Of a DNA stretch of 24,394 bases, positions 1-8,233 are shown piece by piece (the first letter of the stretch is position 1; each line of letters starts with the position of its first letter). The translations under genes were made by a program, and so were the position numbers. The stretch is from assembly GCF_028069655.1 (NCBI RefSeq), contig NZ_JAMCOS010000003.1, positions 1-24,394 on the forward strand, in the 5' to 3' direction. This DNA is from Acidovorax sp. NCPPB 4044 (GTDB taxonomy: Bacteria; Pseudomonadota; Gammaproteobacteria; Burkholderiales; Burkholderiaceae_C). Under the pieces are notes generated by a model. The model saw only the letters and a program-made list of their open reading frames with translations, had not been told where the DNA came from and ran no database searches.

Positions 1-1427
1 GCGGCTTCCCAGTCCTCGGGCACGCGCTGGCCGTTGGTCACGCCGCGCAGCACCATCTGGTGGCGGATCAGCGCATCGACGGCGGGGCCGAGCTTCACGG
101 CTTCGTCCACCTTGGAGAGGATGGCCTGTTGCGAGCCGTCGGTCTTGAAGCCCGTGAGCACGTCGTCCAGCGTGTCGCCGTGGCAGCCGGCGTTCAGCAC
201 CAGCAGGCGGTTCACGCCGGGCAGGTCGAGCACGTTGAGCATGTCGCGCTTGCGCGGATCGCGCGGCGCCACGCCCGTGGTGTCGATGAGCACCATCTTC
301 TTGCCGGCCAGCAGGCCCAGCAGGTCCTGCAGGGCGGCGCGGTCGTGCGCGAGGTGGGCCACCACGCCGAGCATGCGGCCATAGGTGCGCAGTTGCTCGT
401 GGGCGCCGACGCGGTAGGTGTCGAGCGTGATGAGCCCCACGCTCGCAGGGCCGTGGATGCGGGCGCAGAGCGCGGCCAGCTTGGCGGTGGTCGTGGTCTT
501 GCCCACGCCCGTGGCGCCGACCATCGCGTACACGCCGCCTTCTTCGTACAGGGGGCGGGCGTACGCATCGGTCTTCAAGTTGCGCTCCAGCACGTCCATC
601 AGCCAGCGCACGGCCTCGGCCGCGCCCAGGTCTTCGGGCAGGCGCTCCAGCACGGCCCGGGCGAGCGAGGGCGAATAGCCCGCGCGGATGAGCTTGAGCA
701 TCAGGTTGGACTGGATCGGGTTCTGCCGGGCCTGGCCGAGCCAGGCGAGCGTGTTGAAGCGGTCCTCGATGAGGTCCTTCATCGACTGCAGCTCGTTCAT
801 GAGGTTCTGCTGTCCCGACTCCTGCGCCAGCGACGGCACGATCGGCGACTGCACGCGGCGTTCGCGCACGGGCTCGGGCGGCAGGCCCATGGGAATGGAG
901 GCGCGCAGCGGGTTGTGGCGCTGCACGGGTGCGCTGGCGGCCGCGGGCGGCGGGCTGGCGCGTTCGGGCGTGCGCGGCTGGGGAGCGCGGGGCGCGGCCA
1001 TGCGCTCGGGCGTGGCCTGCTGCTCTTCCAGCATCGGCTCGGGCGAGCCGTGCAGGGCCTCGTGGCGGCGGCGCAGCATGCGCTCGCGCACGTAGTCCTG
1101 GAACGAGAGCGTGCTCATCGCGAGCTGCTCGGTGTCCTGGGCCACGGGGTTGCGCGGGGCCTCGGCGCGGGGCGCGGTGCGTGCCGGGCGGTTCGACTGC
1201 GAGGGGTTGGCGGCCATGTCGGCGGCGCGCTCCTGCAGGCGGGAGCCGGCCTGGGGCGGCTCGGGCGTGTTCTCCAGCGACGAGAGCGTGTCTTCCGCGG
1301 TGGCCATCACTTCGACGCCGCCGGCGATCTGGCGGTTCGAGAGGATGAGGGTGCCGTCTCCGAAGGCCATGCGCGCCTTGGCCAGGGCCTCACGCGAGGT
1401 GGGGGCGGTAAAGCGTTTGATGTTCAT
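1..1427 (-). CDS. flhF: FlhF, SRP-type GTPase controlling flagellar placement (3' end cut off by window)
   Basis: FlhF is a signal-recognition-particle family GTPase that recruits early flagellar parts to the cell pole and sets flagellar number. The reading frame is open from an ATG at 1427 to the window edge, giving about 475 codons. The N-terminus reads MNIKRFTAPTSREALAKAR, typical of FlhF. A low-complexity basic/proline-rich linker follows, then the NG domain with a P-loop GATGVGKTTTT (lysine near residue 310), a G3-like IDTTG, an SKVDEA motif and the C-terminal GVTNGQRVPEDW. Probably only a few dozen C-terminal residues are missing. Its ATG overlaps the flhA stop (ATGA), so it is translationally coupled to flhA in the flhBAF operon. 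Identification is secure; only the end is unseen. Confidence 0.95.
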   Translation of the reverse strand, partial: MNIKRFTAPTSREALAKARMAFGDGTLILSNRQIAGGVEVMATAEDTLSSLENTPEPPQAGSRLQERAADMAANPSQSNRPARTAPRAEAPRNPVAQDTEQLAMSTLSFQDYVRERMLRRRHEALHGSPEPMLEEQQATPERMAAPRAPQPRTPERASPPPAAASAPVQRHNPLRASIPMGLPPEPVRERRVQSPIVPSLAQESGQQNLMNELQSMKDLIEDRFNTLAWLGQARQNPIQSNLMLKLIRAGYSPSLARAVLERLPEDLGAAEAVRWLMDVLERNLKTDAYARPLYEEGGVYAMVGATGVGKTTTTAKLAALCARIHGPASVGLITLDTYRVGAHEQLRTYGRMLGVVAHLAHDRAALQDLLGLLAGKKMVLIDTTGVAPRDPRKRDMLNVLDLPGVNRLLVLNAGCHGDTLDDVLTGFKTDGSQQAILSKVDEAVKLGPAVDALIRHQMVLRGVTNGQRVPEDWEA

Positions 1428-3505
1428 GCTGCACCTTTGAGGATCGGGCCAATGCGGATGGTGTGGGTTTCAGGGATCTCGCTGTGGGCGAGCACCTGCA
1501 GGCGGGGGGCCACCCGGCGCACGAGGCGCGAGACGGCGTTGCGGATGGCGTCGGGCACCAGCAGGCAGGCGGGCATGCCCATCTCTTCCTGCTTCATGGC
1601 CACTTCGGCCGCCTTCTGCGTGAGGATGTCGGCCACGCCCGGGTCGAGCGAGGGGCCGCCGGCGTTGCCCAGGGCCTGCACCAGCAGGCGCTCCAGGCCG
1701 GGCTCGATGGCGATCACGTTCAGCTCGCGGGTGGGGCCGTAGATCTGCTGCACGATGGCCGGCGAGAGGGCGATGCGCACGCGGCGCGCCAGCTCCACCG
1801 GGTCGGCGACGCTGCCCGCATGCTCGGCGAGGGTTTCGATGATGGTGCGGATGTCCCGGATGTGGACGGACTCTTCCAGCAGCAGCTGGAGAACCTTCTG
1901 GAACGTTGCGATCGACACCATTTTGGGAACCACTTCCTCGATGAGCTTGGGGGCCAGCTTGCTGACATGTTCCACGAGCTGCTGCGTTTCCGTGCGGCTC
2001 AGGAGCTTGGCTGCCTGGACTTGCATCAAGTGTGACAAATGGGTGGCCATGACGGTTTCGGAATCAACGACCGTAAAACCCGCCATTTGTGCCGCTTCCT
2101 TCTGGTGATCGTCGATCCAGTGCGCCGGCAGGCCGAAGGCCGGATCGGTCGTGGGCGTACCGATGAGCGGCGTGCTGATGCCGCCGGGGTTGATGGCCAG
2201 GAACATGCCGGGGAAGGCCTCGCCGTCGCCCACGACCACGCCGCGCAGGGTGATGCGATAGGCGCTCGGCTTGAGTTCGAGGTTGTCGCGCACGTGCACG
2301 GCCGGGGGCAGGAAACCCACCTCCTGGGCGAACTTGCGGCGCACGCCCTTGATGCGCGTGAGCAGGTCGCCCTGGCGGCTCTTGTCCACCAGGGAGATCA
2401 GGCGGTAGCCCAGCTCCAGGCCGAGCAGGTCCACGGGCTGCAGGTCGTCCCAGGTGGCCTCGCCGTCCGTGACGGGCGCGGGCGGCGCCTCGACCGGCTT
2501 GGGGGCGTTGGCGCGCTGGTGCAGCAGCCAGGCGGCATAGCCGATGCCTCCGCCCAGGATCAGGAACACCGCGTGCGGCATGCCGGGAATCAGGCCCAGC
2601 AGGATCAGGATGCTGGCGGCCACGCCGAGCACGCGCGGCGACATGAAGAGCTGCTGCACGATCTGGCGGCCCATGTCCTCTTCCTTGCCGACGCGCGAGA
2701 CCACCATGGCGGCGGCCACCGAGATCAGCAGGCCGGGGATCTGCGCCACCAGCGCATCGCCCACCGCCAGCAGGATGTAGCTGTTGGCGGCCTGCCCGGC
2801 CGAGAGGTCGTGCTGCAGCATGCCGATGGCGAAGCCGCCCACGATATTGATGAGCAGGATCAGGATGCCGGCGATGGCGTCGCCGCGCACGAACTTCGAG
2901 GCGCCGTCCATCGACCCGAAGAAATTGGCTTCTTCCTGCACTTCGAGGCGGCGGCGCTTGGCTTCCTTCTCGTCGATCAGGCCGGCGTTCAGGTCGGCGT
3001 CCACCGCCATCTGCTTGCCGGGCATGGCGTCCAGGGTGAACCGTGCCGACACCTCGGCGATGCGCTCCGCGCCCTTGGTCACCACCACGAAGTTGATCAC
3101 CACCAGGATGGCGAACACGATCAGCCCGACGGCGAAATTGCCGCCGATCAGGAAGTGCCCGAAGGCCTCGATCACCGCGCCGGCCGCGCCCGGGCCGGTG
3201 TGGCCTTCCAGCAGCACGACGCGCGTGGAGGCCACGTTCAGCGACAGCCGCATCAGCGTGGTGAGCAGCAGCACGGACGGGAAGGCCGCGAAGTCCAGCG
3301 GCCGGATCATGTAAGCCGCCACCATCATCACCATCAGCGCGACGGCGATGTTGAGCGTGAAGAAGGTGTCTAGCAGCCAGGCCGGGATCGGCAGCACCAT
3401 GAGCGCCAGGATGGCGACCACCAGGATCGGGGCCGACATGCCCTGCAGCATGGAGGCGTTGGTGCCCGCCCATTGGCGGACGTTGCTCATCGTGGGGGTC
3501 TTCAT
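1424..3505 (-). CDS. flhA: FlhA, flagellar type III export gate protein
   Basis: FlhA is the inner-membrane export-gate subunit that takes up proton motive force and docks chaperone-substrate complexes. The 693-residue product has the usual family length. Residues about 25-330 hold the hydrophobic segments. The FHIPEP-family region is visible at about 86-172 (RLSLNVASTRVVLLEGHTG, then GAERIAEVSARFTLDAMPGK). The conserved cytoplasmic aspartates lie in SMDGASKFVRGDAIAG (D200, D209). A proline/alanine-rich linker (about 333-350) joins the cytoplasmic domain. The start overlaps the flhB stop as ATGA and the stop overlaps the flhF ATG in the same way. A second in-frame ATG five codons in (MSNVRQW) is an alternative start. 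No anomaly was seen. Confidence 0.97.
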   Translation of the reverse strand: MKTPTMSNVRQWAGTNASMLQGMSAPILVVAILALMVLPIPAWLLDTFFTLNIAVALMVMMVAAYMIRPLDFAAFPSVLLLTTLMRLSLNVASTRVVLLEGHTGPGAAGAVIEAFGHFLIGGNFAVGLIVFAILVVINFVVVTKGAERIAEVSARFTLDAMPGKQMAVDADLNAGLIDEKEAKRRRLEVQEEANFFGSMDGASKFVRGDAIAGILILLINIVGGFAIGMLQHDLSAGQAANSYILLAVGDALVAQIPGLLISVAAAMVVSRVGKEEDMGRQIVQQLFMSPRVLGVAASILILLGLIPGMPHAVFLILGGGIGYAAWLLHQRANAPKPVEAPPAPVTDGEATWDDLQPVDLLGLELGYRLISLVDKSRQGDLLTRIKGVRRKFAQEVGFLPPAVHVRDNLELKPSAYRITLRGVVVGDGEAFPGMFLAINPGGISTPLIGTPTTDPAFGLPAHWIDDHQKEAAQMAGFTVVDSETVMATHLSHLMQVQAAKLLSRTETQQLVEHVSKLAPKLIEEVVPKMVSIATFQKVLQLLLEESVHIRDIRTIIETLAEHAGSVADPVELARRVRIALSPAIVQQIYGPTRELNVIAIEPGLERLLVQALGNAGGPSLDPGVADILTQKAAEVAMKQEEMGMPACLLVPDAIRNAVSRLVRRVAPRLQVLAHSEIPETHTIRIGPILKGAA

Positions 3506-4674
3506 GGCGCGTCACCTGCGATGGAAGCGGCGGACGGGGCGATCTTCGTGAGCGGATCGAGCTCCGGCGGCACGAACGGGTCGGGCTGGGCGTCGGGCAT
3601 GCGGCCCTCGCCGCGCAGCGCCGCCTTGAGGCGGTACACATAGGCCAGGATCTGCGCCACGGCCGCGTAGAGCTGGGCGGGGATCGGCTGCTCCAGCTCG
3701 GCATTGGCGTAGAGCGCGCGCGCCAGCATCGGCGACTGCAGCACCGGCACGGAGTTCTGGTTGGCCAGCTCGCGGATCTTGAAGGCCAGCAGGTCGGTGC
3801 CCTTGGACACCACCTGCGGCGCGCCCATCGTCGCTTCGTCGTAGCGCAGCGCCACGGCATAGTGGGTGGGGTTCATCACCACGAAGTCGGCCTTGGCCAC
3901 GTTGGCGAGGCTGGCGCGGTTGGCGATCTCGCGGGCGCGCTGGCGCTGGCGGCCCTTGACCTCGGGGCTGCCCTCGGACTGCTTGTGCTCCTGCTTGACT
4001 TCCTCGTGCGACATCTTCTGGCGCGACTTGAAGAAGAAGGCCTGGAGCGGCACGTCGATGACGGCCGCGATGAACACCACCAGCAGCATCAGCCCGACGC
4101 CGCCGGCGATCCATTCGCCCACCTGGCGCAGCGAGACCGGGGAGGGCTGCAGCACGAGCATCGCCATCTTCTCGATGCTGCTGCTCATGAAGTTCCACGC
4201 CACGGCCGCGAGGATGCAGGTCATCAGCACCATCTTGAGCACCGTGACCATCTGCTGCTTGGAAAACAGGTTCGCGAAGCCGGAGATGGGGTTGAGCCGG
4301 CTGAAATTGGGCATCACCGGCTTGAAGGTGAACAGCCAGCCGCCCGAGCCGATGGCACTCGCGACCGTGGCCACGGCGGTGAGCAGGGCGAAGGCGGCGC
4401 TGGCCGCCACGCCGACGATGGTCATGTCCTGCAGGCGCTGGAGCATGGAACCCGTGGCATGCACCGTCTCGGCATTGAACGCCATGTGGTGGGCGATGGC
4501 GCGCTGCAGGTGCTCGATGAGCGTGGGCGCCAGCGCATAGGTGCTGACCGCACCCATGCCGAGGATGGCGATGTGGGAGAGATCGCGGGACCGCGCGGCC
4601 TGGCCCTCCTCGCGCGCTTGCTGGAGCTTGCGCTCGGTCGCGGGTAGCTGTTTGTCTTGGCTGGAGGAGTCCAT
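3502..4674 (-). CDS. flhB: FlhB, flagellar export switch protein
   Basis: FlhB is the inner-membrane export protein whose self-cleavage switches secretion from rod/hook to filament substrates. The 390-residue product begins with the family pattern (ERKLQQAREEGQAARSRDL), has four hydrophobic segments up to about residue 212, then a basic linker and the autocleavage motif NPTH at 268-271 (cleavage between N and P). The C-terminal tail after about residue 350 is proline/acid rich and variable, as is common. It is the first gene of flhB-flhA-flhF. The ATG at 4674 has no clear Shine-Dalgarno and sits three bases from a 9-bp perfect inverted repeat. No in-frame alternative start is visible just upstream. 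Confidence 0.97.
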   Translation of the reverse strand: MDSSSQDKQLPATERKLQQAREEGQAARSRDLSHIAILGMGAVSTYALAPTLIEHLQRAIAHHMAFNAETVHATGSMLQRLQDMTIVGVAASAAFALLTAVATVASAIGSGGWLFTFKPVMPNFSRLNPISGFANLFSKQQMVTVLKMVLMTCILAAVAWNFMSSSIEKMAMLVLQPSPVSLRQVGEWIAGGVGLMLLVVFIAAVIDVPLQAFFFKSRQKMSHEEVKQEHKQSEGSPEVKGRQRQRAREIANRASLANVAKADFVVMNPTHYAVALRYDEATMGAPQVVSKGTDLLAFKIRELANQNSVPVLQSPMLARALYANAELEQPIPAQLYAAVAQILAYVYRLKAALRGEGRMPDAQPDPFVPPELDPLTKIAPSAASIAGDAP

Positions 4675-4676
4675 GG

Positions 4677-4700
4677 TGGCATGACGGCTGGGTCATGCCA
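4677..4700 (-). promoter_or_regulatory. Inverted repeat over the flhB translation-start region
   Basis: A 9-bp perfect inverted repeat (TGGCATGAC, six-base spacer, GTCATGCCA) ends two bases before the flhB ATG. In mRNA it would form a hairpin exactly where a ribosome-binding site should be, and no purine-rich Shine-Dalgarno is visible there. It could be an RNA structure limiting flhB translation or a protein-binding operator. The repeat is seen directly; the function is inferred. Confidence 0.4.
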
Positions 4701-4732
4701 ATTGTCGTGAGGGGCTCCGGAATCTAAAGCGC

Positions 4733-4760
4733 GAATAGACGGCCCGGGAGGCGTCTATTC
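4733..4760 (-). promoter_or_regulatory. FlhDC-box-like inverted repeat upstream of flhB
   Basis: GAATAGACG and its perfect reverse complement CGTCTATTC are separated by 10 bases, centred about 72 bp upstream of the flhB ATG. Enterobacterial FlhDC sites are inverted repeats whose inner halves read roughly AAATAGCG, spacer of 10-12, CGCTATTT, and flhB is a classic FlhDC target. The inner half, the spacing and the gene context all fit. The outer half-sites match only partly (TAAAGCGC on the left). The repeat is observed; FlhDC binding is inferred. Confidence 0.5.
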
Positions 4761-4801
4761 CGGCCTGCCCGCTGGGGATCGTCCCGCAGGCATTGCGCGG
4801 T

Positions 4802-4826
4802 GTTTGCTACTAAATATATAGCAAAC
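4802..4826. repeat. AT-rich palindrome in the cheZ-flhB intergenic gap
   Basis: GTTTGCTA and TAGCAAAC form a perfect 8-bp inverted repeat around the nine-base AT-only-but-one core CTAAATATA, a sharp AT island in otherwise GC-rich DNA. It sits in the 310-bp gap (4675-4984) between cheZ and flhB. That gap also holds the cheZ terminator candidate, the FlhDC-like box and the flhB leader hairpin, and no gene was recognised in it. Short AT-rich palindromes of this type recur in intergenic regions of Comamonadaceae (recollection, not checked). Confidence 0.45.
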
Positions 4827-4853
4827 TATTCAATGAATCCGGCGGCACGGAGC

Positions 4854-4874
4854 AAAAAACACCCTGAATGGGTG
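4854..4874 (-). terminator. Putative rho-independent terminator after cheZ
   Basis: On the minus strand CACCC, a five-base loop and GGGTG are followed directly by six T residues. It lies about 110 bases downstream of the cheZ stop and upstream of the flhB leader, the right place to end the motAB-cheYZ transcript. The stem is only 5 bp, so it is probably a weak or partial terminator. Confidence 0.5.
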
Positions 4875-4984
4875 AGGGCGTGTCCCGTGCGGCCGGTGGG
4901 GCGTGCCTGGCCCCGCCGGATGCCGCGTGGCGCCGCGCCGCGCGGTCATGCCGCGGGCGGATGGAAAACGGTGGAAAGGGGCGA

Positions 4985-5611
4985 TCAGAATCCGAGGCTG
5001 GCGAGCAGGTCGTCGACTTCGGACTGGTTGGAGACGATGTTGGGCGTGTTTTCCGGATCCACCACCGGGCCGGCGAGGTGCTCGCGGCGGGGTTCGGGGG
5101 CCGGCGCCACCGGCTGGGCCTGGGGCGGAGCGGTCTGGATGAGCAGCTGGACCAGTTGCTGCTCGATCGTGCCGGCCAGGTTCACCACCCGCGCGATCAC
5201 CTGCCCGGTCAGGTCGTGGAAATCCTGGGCCATCATGATCTCGGTGAGATGCACGTCGGCTTCCTTGGTGACGCGTTCCACGTCGTGCAGGAAGTTCATG
5301 ATCTCGCCCTTGGCCACCGCGGCCACGGGATCTTTGATGAGCGACGCCACCACACGGCGCGTCTCCTCGGCGATGAAATCGTGCTGGGCCTTGGCCTGCT
5401 CGACACGGCTGAGCACCTTTTCGGCCGCCTCGCCCGTGAGCCGGGCGATGTAGGACAGGCGGCTCTGGGCGTCGGGCAGTTCGCCCACGGTGCCGCGCAA
5501 CTGGTCGGCGTACCCCAGCTCGCTCAGCGCATCGTGCAGCTGGCGGGTGAGGACGCCGATCTTGTTGTGAACGTCCGTGGACTCCGGGGGGGTGTGGTCC
5601 GGCGTGTCCAT
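4985..5611 (-). CDS. cheZ: CheZ, CheY-P phosphatase
   Basis: CheZ dephosphorylates CheY-P and so sets the duration of the flagellar reversal signal. The 208-residue helical protein contains AQDFHDLTGQVIARV at about 128-142. D133 and Q137 match the E. coli catalytic pair D143/Q147. The C-terminal tail SEVDDLLASLGF is the CheY-binding peptide, joined by a proline-rich linker at about 170-190. It starts two bases after the cheY stop, so the two are co-transcribed. Presence of CheZ supports a beta- or gammaproteobacterial source. Confidence 0.96.
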   Translation of the reverse strand: MDTPDHTPPESTDVHNKIGVLTRQLHDALSELGYADQLRGTVGELPDAQSRLSYIARLTGEAAEKVLSRVEQAKAQHDFIAEETRRVVASLIKDPVAAVAKGEIMNFLHDVERVTKEADVHLTEIMMAQDFHDLTGQVIARVVNLAGTIEQQLVQLLIQTAPPQAQPVAPAPEPRREHLAGPVVDPENTPNIVSNQSEVDDLLASLGF

Positions 5612-5613
5612 GG

Positions 5614-6000
5614 TCAGAGTCCCATTTTCTTGAGGATCAGCGTGACTTTTTCTTCCAGCGTCGCCTTGGTGAAGGGCTTGACGATGTAGCCGGCCGCTCC
5701 GCCCTGGGCCGCCGCGACGATGTCCTCCTTGCGGGCCTCGGCCGTCACCATGAGGACGGGCAGGTGCTTGAGCTTGTCGTCCTTCTTGATTTCGGCCAGC
5801 AGCTGGAACCCGTTCATGTTGGGCATGTTGATGTCGGTGACCACGAAATCGAACTTGCTGTTGCGCAGCTTGTTCAGGGCCGCGACGCCGTCTTCGGCCT
5901 CGTCGGCGTCGGTGAACCCGCTTTCCTTGAGCAGATTGCGCACGATGCGCCGCATGGTGGAGAAGTCGTCAACGATCAAAAAGCGAAGGGCAGTGGTCAC
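5614..6000 (-). CDS. cheY: CheY, chemotaxis response regulator
   Basis: CheY is the single-domain receiver that, when phosphorylated by CheA, binds the flagellar motor switch. The 128-residue product carries the full active site: D11/D12, phospho-acceptor D56 in VVTDINMP, T86 in MVTAEA and K108 in IVKPF, with Y105 at the switch position. The start is GTG (MTTALRFL), supported by GAAAGGG a few bases upstream. It lies 65 bp after motB and directly before cheZ. Confidence 0.97.
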   Translation of the reverse strand: MTTALRFLIVDDFSTMRRIVRNLLKESGFTDADEAEDGVAALNKLRNSKFDFVVTDINMPNMNGFQLLAEIKKDDKLKHLPVLMVTAEARKEDIVAAAQGGAAGYIVKPFTKATLEEKVTLILKKMGL

Positions 6001-6065
6001 GGGGACCCTTTCGGTCGGAAATTGCAGGAGATATTGTCAGGGGCAGCCGGTTTGGTGACAAGACG

Positions 6066-7004
6066 TTACGGCTGCTGCGTGGATGCGGGATTTTCCCGCT
6101 TTTCCGCGGCCAGGTCCGCTACCGGGATGGAAGGCGTCTGTTTTCCGAGAAGCCGTTCCTCGGCTTCCTTGGTCAGGACCGTGATGCTGATGCGCCGGTT
6201 CACGGGCGCGCGGGGGGTGGCGGGCTCCAGCAGATCGCTGGCCGCCAGGCCGACCACGCGGCCCAGCTTGGCGTCCGGCATGCCCGCCGCCACGAGTTCG
6301 CGCCGGGAGGCATTGGCCCGGTCGGCCGAAAGCTCCCAGTTGCTGTAGCCGCGGTCGCCGTTGCCGTAGGGTGCGGCGTCGGTGTGGCCGGCGAGGCTGA
6401 TGCGGTTTTCCACCCCGCCCAGGGCTGCGCCGATTTCACGCAGGATGTCGCGCATGTAGGGTTTTACCAACGCACTGCCGCTGTCGAACATGGGGCGGTT
6501 CTGGTCGTCCACGATCTGGATCTGCAGCCCGTCGGTAGTCACGTCGATCCGGATCTGGGAGCGGAACTCCTTCAGGCGCGGGTTTTCGGAGATCAGCGCG
6601 TCGATCTTGGCCTGCAGCGACTTGATGCGCATCTGGTCGACGCGGGCCTGCTCGGCGCGCGCCGCCTCGATGTTGGCGCGGCGGCTGGTGGCCGTGTCGG
6701 ATTCGGAGCGCCGCACCTGCCCGTGCACCTTGGAGAGGTCGTTGCCGCCGCCGGGAATGATGCTGGAGCTGTTGCCGGCCCCGTCACCGCCCTGCATCGC
6801 CACTTTCAGCGGCGAGGCGAAATACGCGGCGATGCCCTGCAGCTCCCCCTTGGCCGTCGAGCCGAGCAGCCACATGAGCAGGAAGAACGCCATCATGGCC
6901 GTCACGAAGTCGGCGTACGCGATCTTCCAGGCGCCGCCGTGCACGGCATGGCCGCCCTTCTTGACGCGCTTGATGATGATCGGCTGGAGCTTCTTGTCTG
7001 CCAT
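6066..7004 (-). CDS. motB: MotB, flagellar stator anchor
   Basis: MotB forms the proton-conducting stator with MotA and anchors it to peptidoglycan. The 312-residue product has a short basic N-terminus, one membrane segment starting at about residue 28 with the essential proton-carrying aspartate D32 (YADFVTAMMAFFLLMWLL), then a plug/linker region and a C-terminal OmpA-like domain (ISLAGHTDAAPYG ... NWELSADRANASRREL). The ATG at 7004 has a good GGAGG seven bases upstream. It follows motA after 30 bp. Confidence 0.97.
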   Translation of the reverse strand: MADKKLQPIIIKRVKKGGHAVHGGAWKIAYADFVTAMMAFFLLMWLLGSTAKGELQGIAAYFASPLKVAMQGGDGAGNSSSIIPGGGNDLSKVHGQVRRSESDTATSRRANIEAARAEQARVDQMRIKSLQAKIDALISENPRLKEFRSQIRIDVTTDGLQIQIVDDQNRPMFDSGSALVKPYMRDILREIGAALGGVENRISLAGHTDAAPYGNGDRGYSNWELSADRANASRRELVAAGMPDAKLGRVVGLAASDLLEPATPRAPVNRRISITVLTKEAEERLLGKQTPSIPVADLAAEKRENPASTQQP

Positions 7005-7034
7005 GGCGTGGGCCTCCGGCGTCTTTCCTGGGGG

Positions 7035-7895
7035 TTACTTCTTGCCCTTCACGTGCCCTTCCAGCTCGGCGAAGCTGGGCCGGTCGGTGGAGAACAGCAC
7101 CTTGCGGCCGAACTCGATGGCCGTGGCGGGGTTGTAGCCCTGCATGCTGGCCAGCAGGGTGGTCTTGATGCACTGCAGTTCCTTGGCGGCGTCCTCGAGC
7201 TTCTGCTCGACCAGGCCGCCCAGCGGCTCCACCACGCCATAGGCCAGCAGGATCCCGAGGAAGGTTCCCACCAGCGCTGAGCCGATCATGCCGCCCAGCA
7301 CCGAGGGCGGCTGGCCCACGGAGCCCATGGTGTTCACCACCCCGAGCACGGCCGCCACGATGCCGAAGGCGGGCAGGGCGCCCGCCAGCCGCGCCAGCGC
7401 CGCCACGGGGGCATGCGCTTCCTGGTGGTGCGTCTCGATCTCGCTGTCCATCAGCGCCTCGATCTCGTGGGCGTTCAGGTTGCCTGAGACCATCATGCGC
7501 AGGTAATCGGTGGTGAACTCGATCACGTGGTGGTCGCTGCCCACCGTGGGATATTTCTTGAAGATTTCCGACTCGTGGGGCGCTTCCACGTCCTTTTCGA
7601 TGGCCATCAGGCCTTCCTTGCGCGCCTTCTGCAGGATCTCATAGAGCATGGCCATCAGCTCCATGTAGCGCGCCTTGGTGTACTTGGAGCCCTTGAGCGC
7701 CATCGGCAGCGCCGCGATGGTGGCCTTGAGCACCTTGGGCTGGTTGTTCACCACGAAGGCGCCCAGGGCCCCCCCCAGGATGGTGATGAGTTCGAAGGGC
7801 AGGGCGCTCAGCACCACGCCGATGTTCCCGCCGTGCACGATGAACACCCCGAAGATGCATCCCAGGCAGACGATATAACCAATGATGACGAACAT
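7035..7895 (-). CDS. motA: MotA, flagellar stator proton channel subunit
   Basis: MotA is the four-pass membrane subunit that couples proton flow to motor torque. Starting at the ATG at 7895 (MFVIIGYIVCLGCIFG) gives 286 residues, the standard length. The frame stays open about 70 codons further upstream, but that extension is not MotA-like and covers the sigma-28 promoter, so it is rejected. The conserved proline-containing third membrane segment (LAGALPAFGIVAAVLGVVNTMG) and the charged cytoplasmic loop (ARKEGLMAIEKDVE) are present. It is the first gene of motAB-cheYZ. No strong Shine-Dalgarno is visible. Confidence 0.96.
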   Translation of the reverse strand: MFVIIGYIVCLGCIFGVFIVHGGNIGVVLSALPFELITILGGALGAFVVNNQPKVLKATIAALPMALKGSKYTKARYMELMAMLYEILQKARKEGLMAIEKDVEAPHESEIFKKYPTVGSDHHVIEFTTDYLRMMVSGNLNAHEIEALMDSEIETHHQEAHAPVAALARLAGALPAFGIVAAVLGVVNTMGSVGQPPSVLGGMIGSALVGTFLGILLAYGVVEPLGGLVEQKLEDAAKELQCIKTTLLASMQGYNPATAIEFGRKVLFSTDRPSFAELEGHVKGKK

Positions 7896-7974
7896 GCTTG
7901 AGTGAAGTGCGGCGTGTGCGTGCCCGGCTGGCGGGAGCGGGGGAAACGAACCTAATGTAAATGTATCGAGGTAT

Positions 7975-8001
7975 TTATCGGCCGGAAAACCGCGTTCTGT
8001 A
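7975..8001 (-). promoter_or_regulatory. Sigma-28 (FliA) promoter for motA-motB-cheY-cheZ
   Basis: On the minus strand TACAGAAC, an 11-base spacer and GCCGATAA match the FliA consensus TAAAGTTT-N11-GCCGATAA. The -10 is perfect and the start of the -35 matches at four of five bases. The predicted start point is near 7968, about 70 bases before the motA ATG. MotA operons are late flagellar genes controlled by FliA in enteric bacteria, so site and gene agree. Confidence 0.82.
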
Positions 8002-8130
8002 GCGCGGGCGCAGCGTCCGGGTTGCAGGCGATGCGACATCCGGACCTTAATGCAACACCCGCCGCGGGAGGCCGGCAAGAAAGCACCCAAAAGCTGCGCT
8101 TTCATCGCCTTTCCGGTGGCGCCATGTCTC

Positions 8131-8136
8131 TAGAAT
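8131..8136 (+). promoter_or_regulatory. Weak candidate -10 box (TAGAAT) for the plus-strand island operon
   Basis: The 338-bp divergent gap between motA (7895) and the GT41 gene (8234) must hold the promoter of the plus-strand operon. The only sigma-70-like element seen is TAGAAT (five of six bases to TATAAT), with a poor TTTCCG 15 bases upstream. If it is used, transcription starts after the ATG at 8135, which favours the later start at 8234. No sigma-28 site was found on this strand. Confidence 0.2.
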
Positions 8137-8233
8137 GAAACAAACGGTGAGGCTGCTCGTGCCCGCCGCCTTCCTCAGCATGCACCGCCGCGCCATGCGC
8201 CGGCACGAAAGTGGCACATGTCGGCAGCAATCC

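Noticed and set aside
60..1742. Long plus-strand open frames opposite flhF and flhA
   Set aside because: His/Gly/Ala-rich antisense translation with no domain; the minus-strand FlhF and FlhA motifs are unambiguous.
7896..8105. 70-codon N-terminal extension of motA
   Set aside because: It would contain the sigma-28 promoter and is not MotA-like; the start at 7895 gives the standard 286-residue protein.
8211..8230. Possible sigma-54 promoter (TGGCAC ... GC) before the GT41 start
   Set aside because: The spacing between the GG and GC elements is wrong for -24/-12 promoters.
8135..8233. 33-residue upstream extension of the GT41 protein
   Set aside because: It is not similar to the family and the candidate -10 box overlaps its ATG; kept only as an uncertain alternative start.
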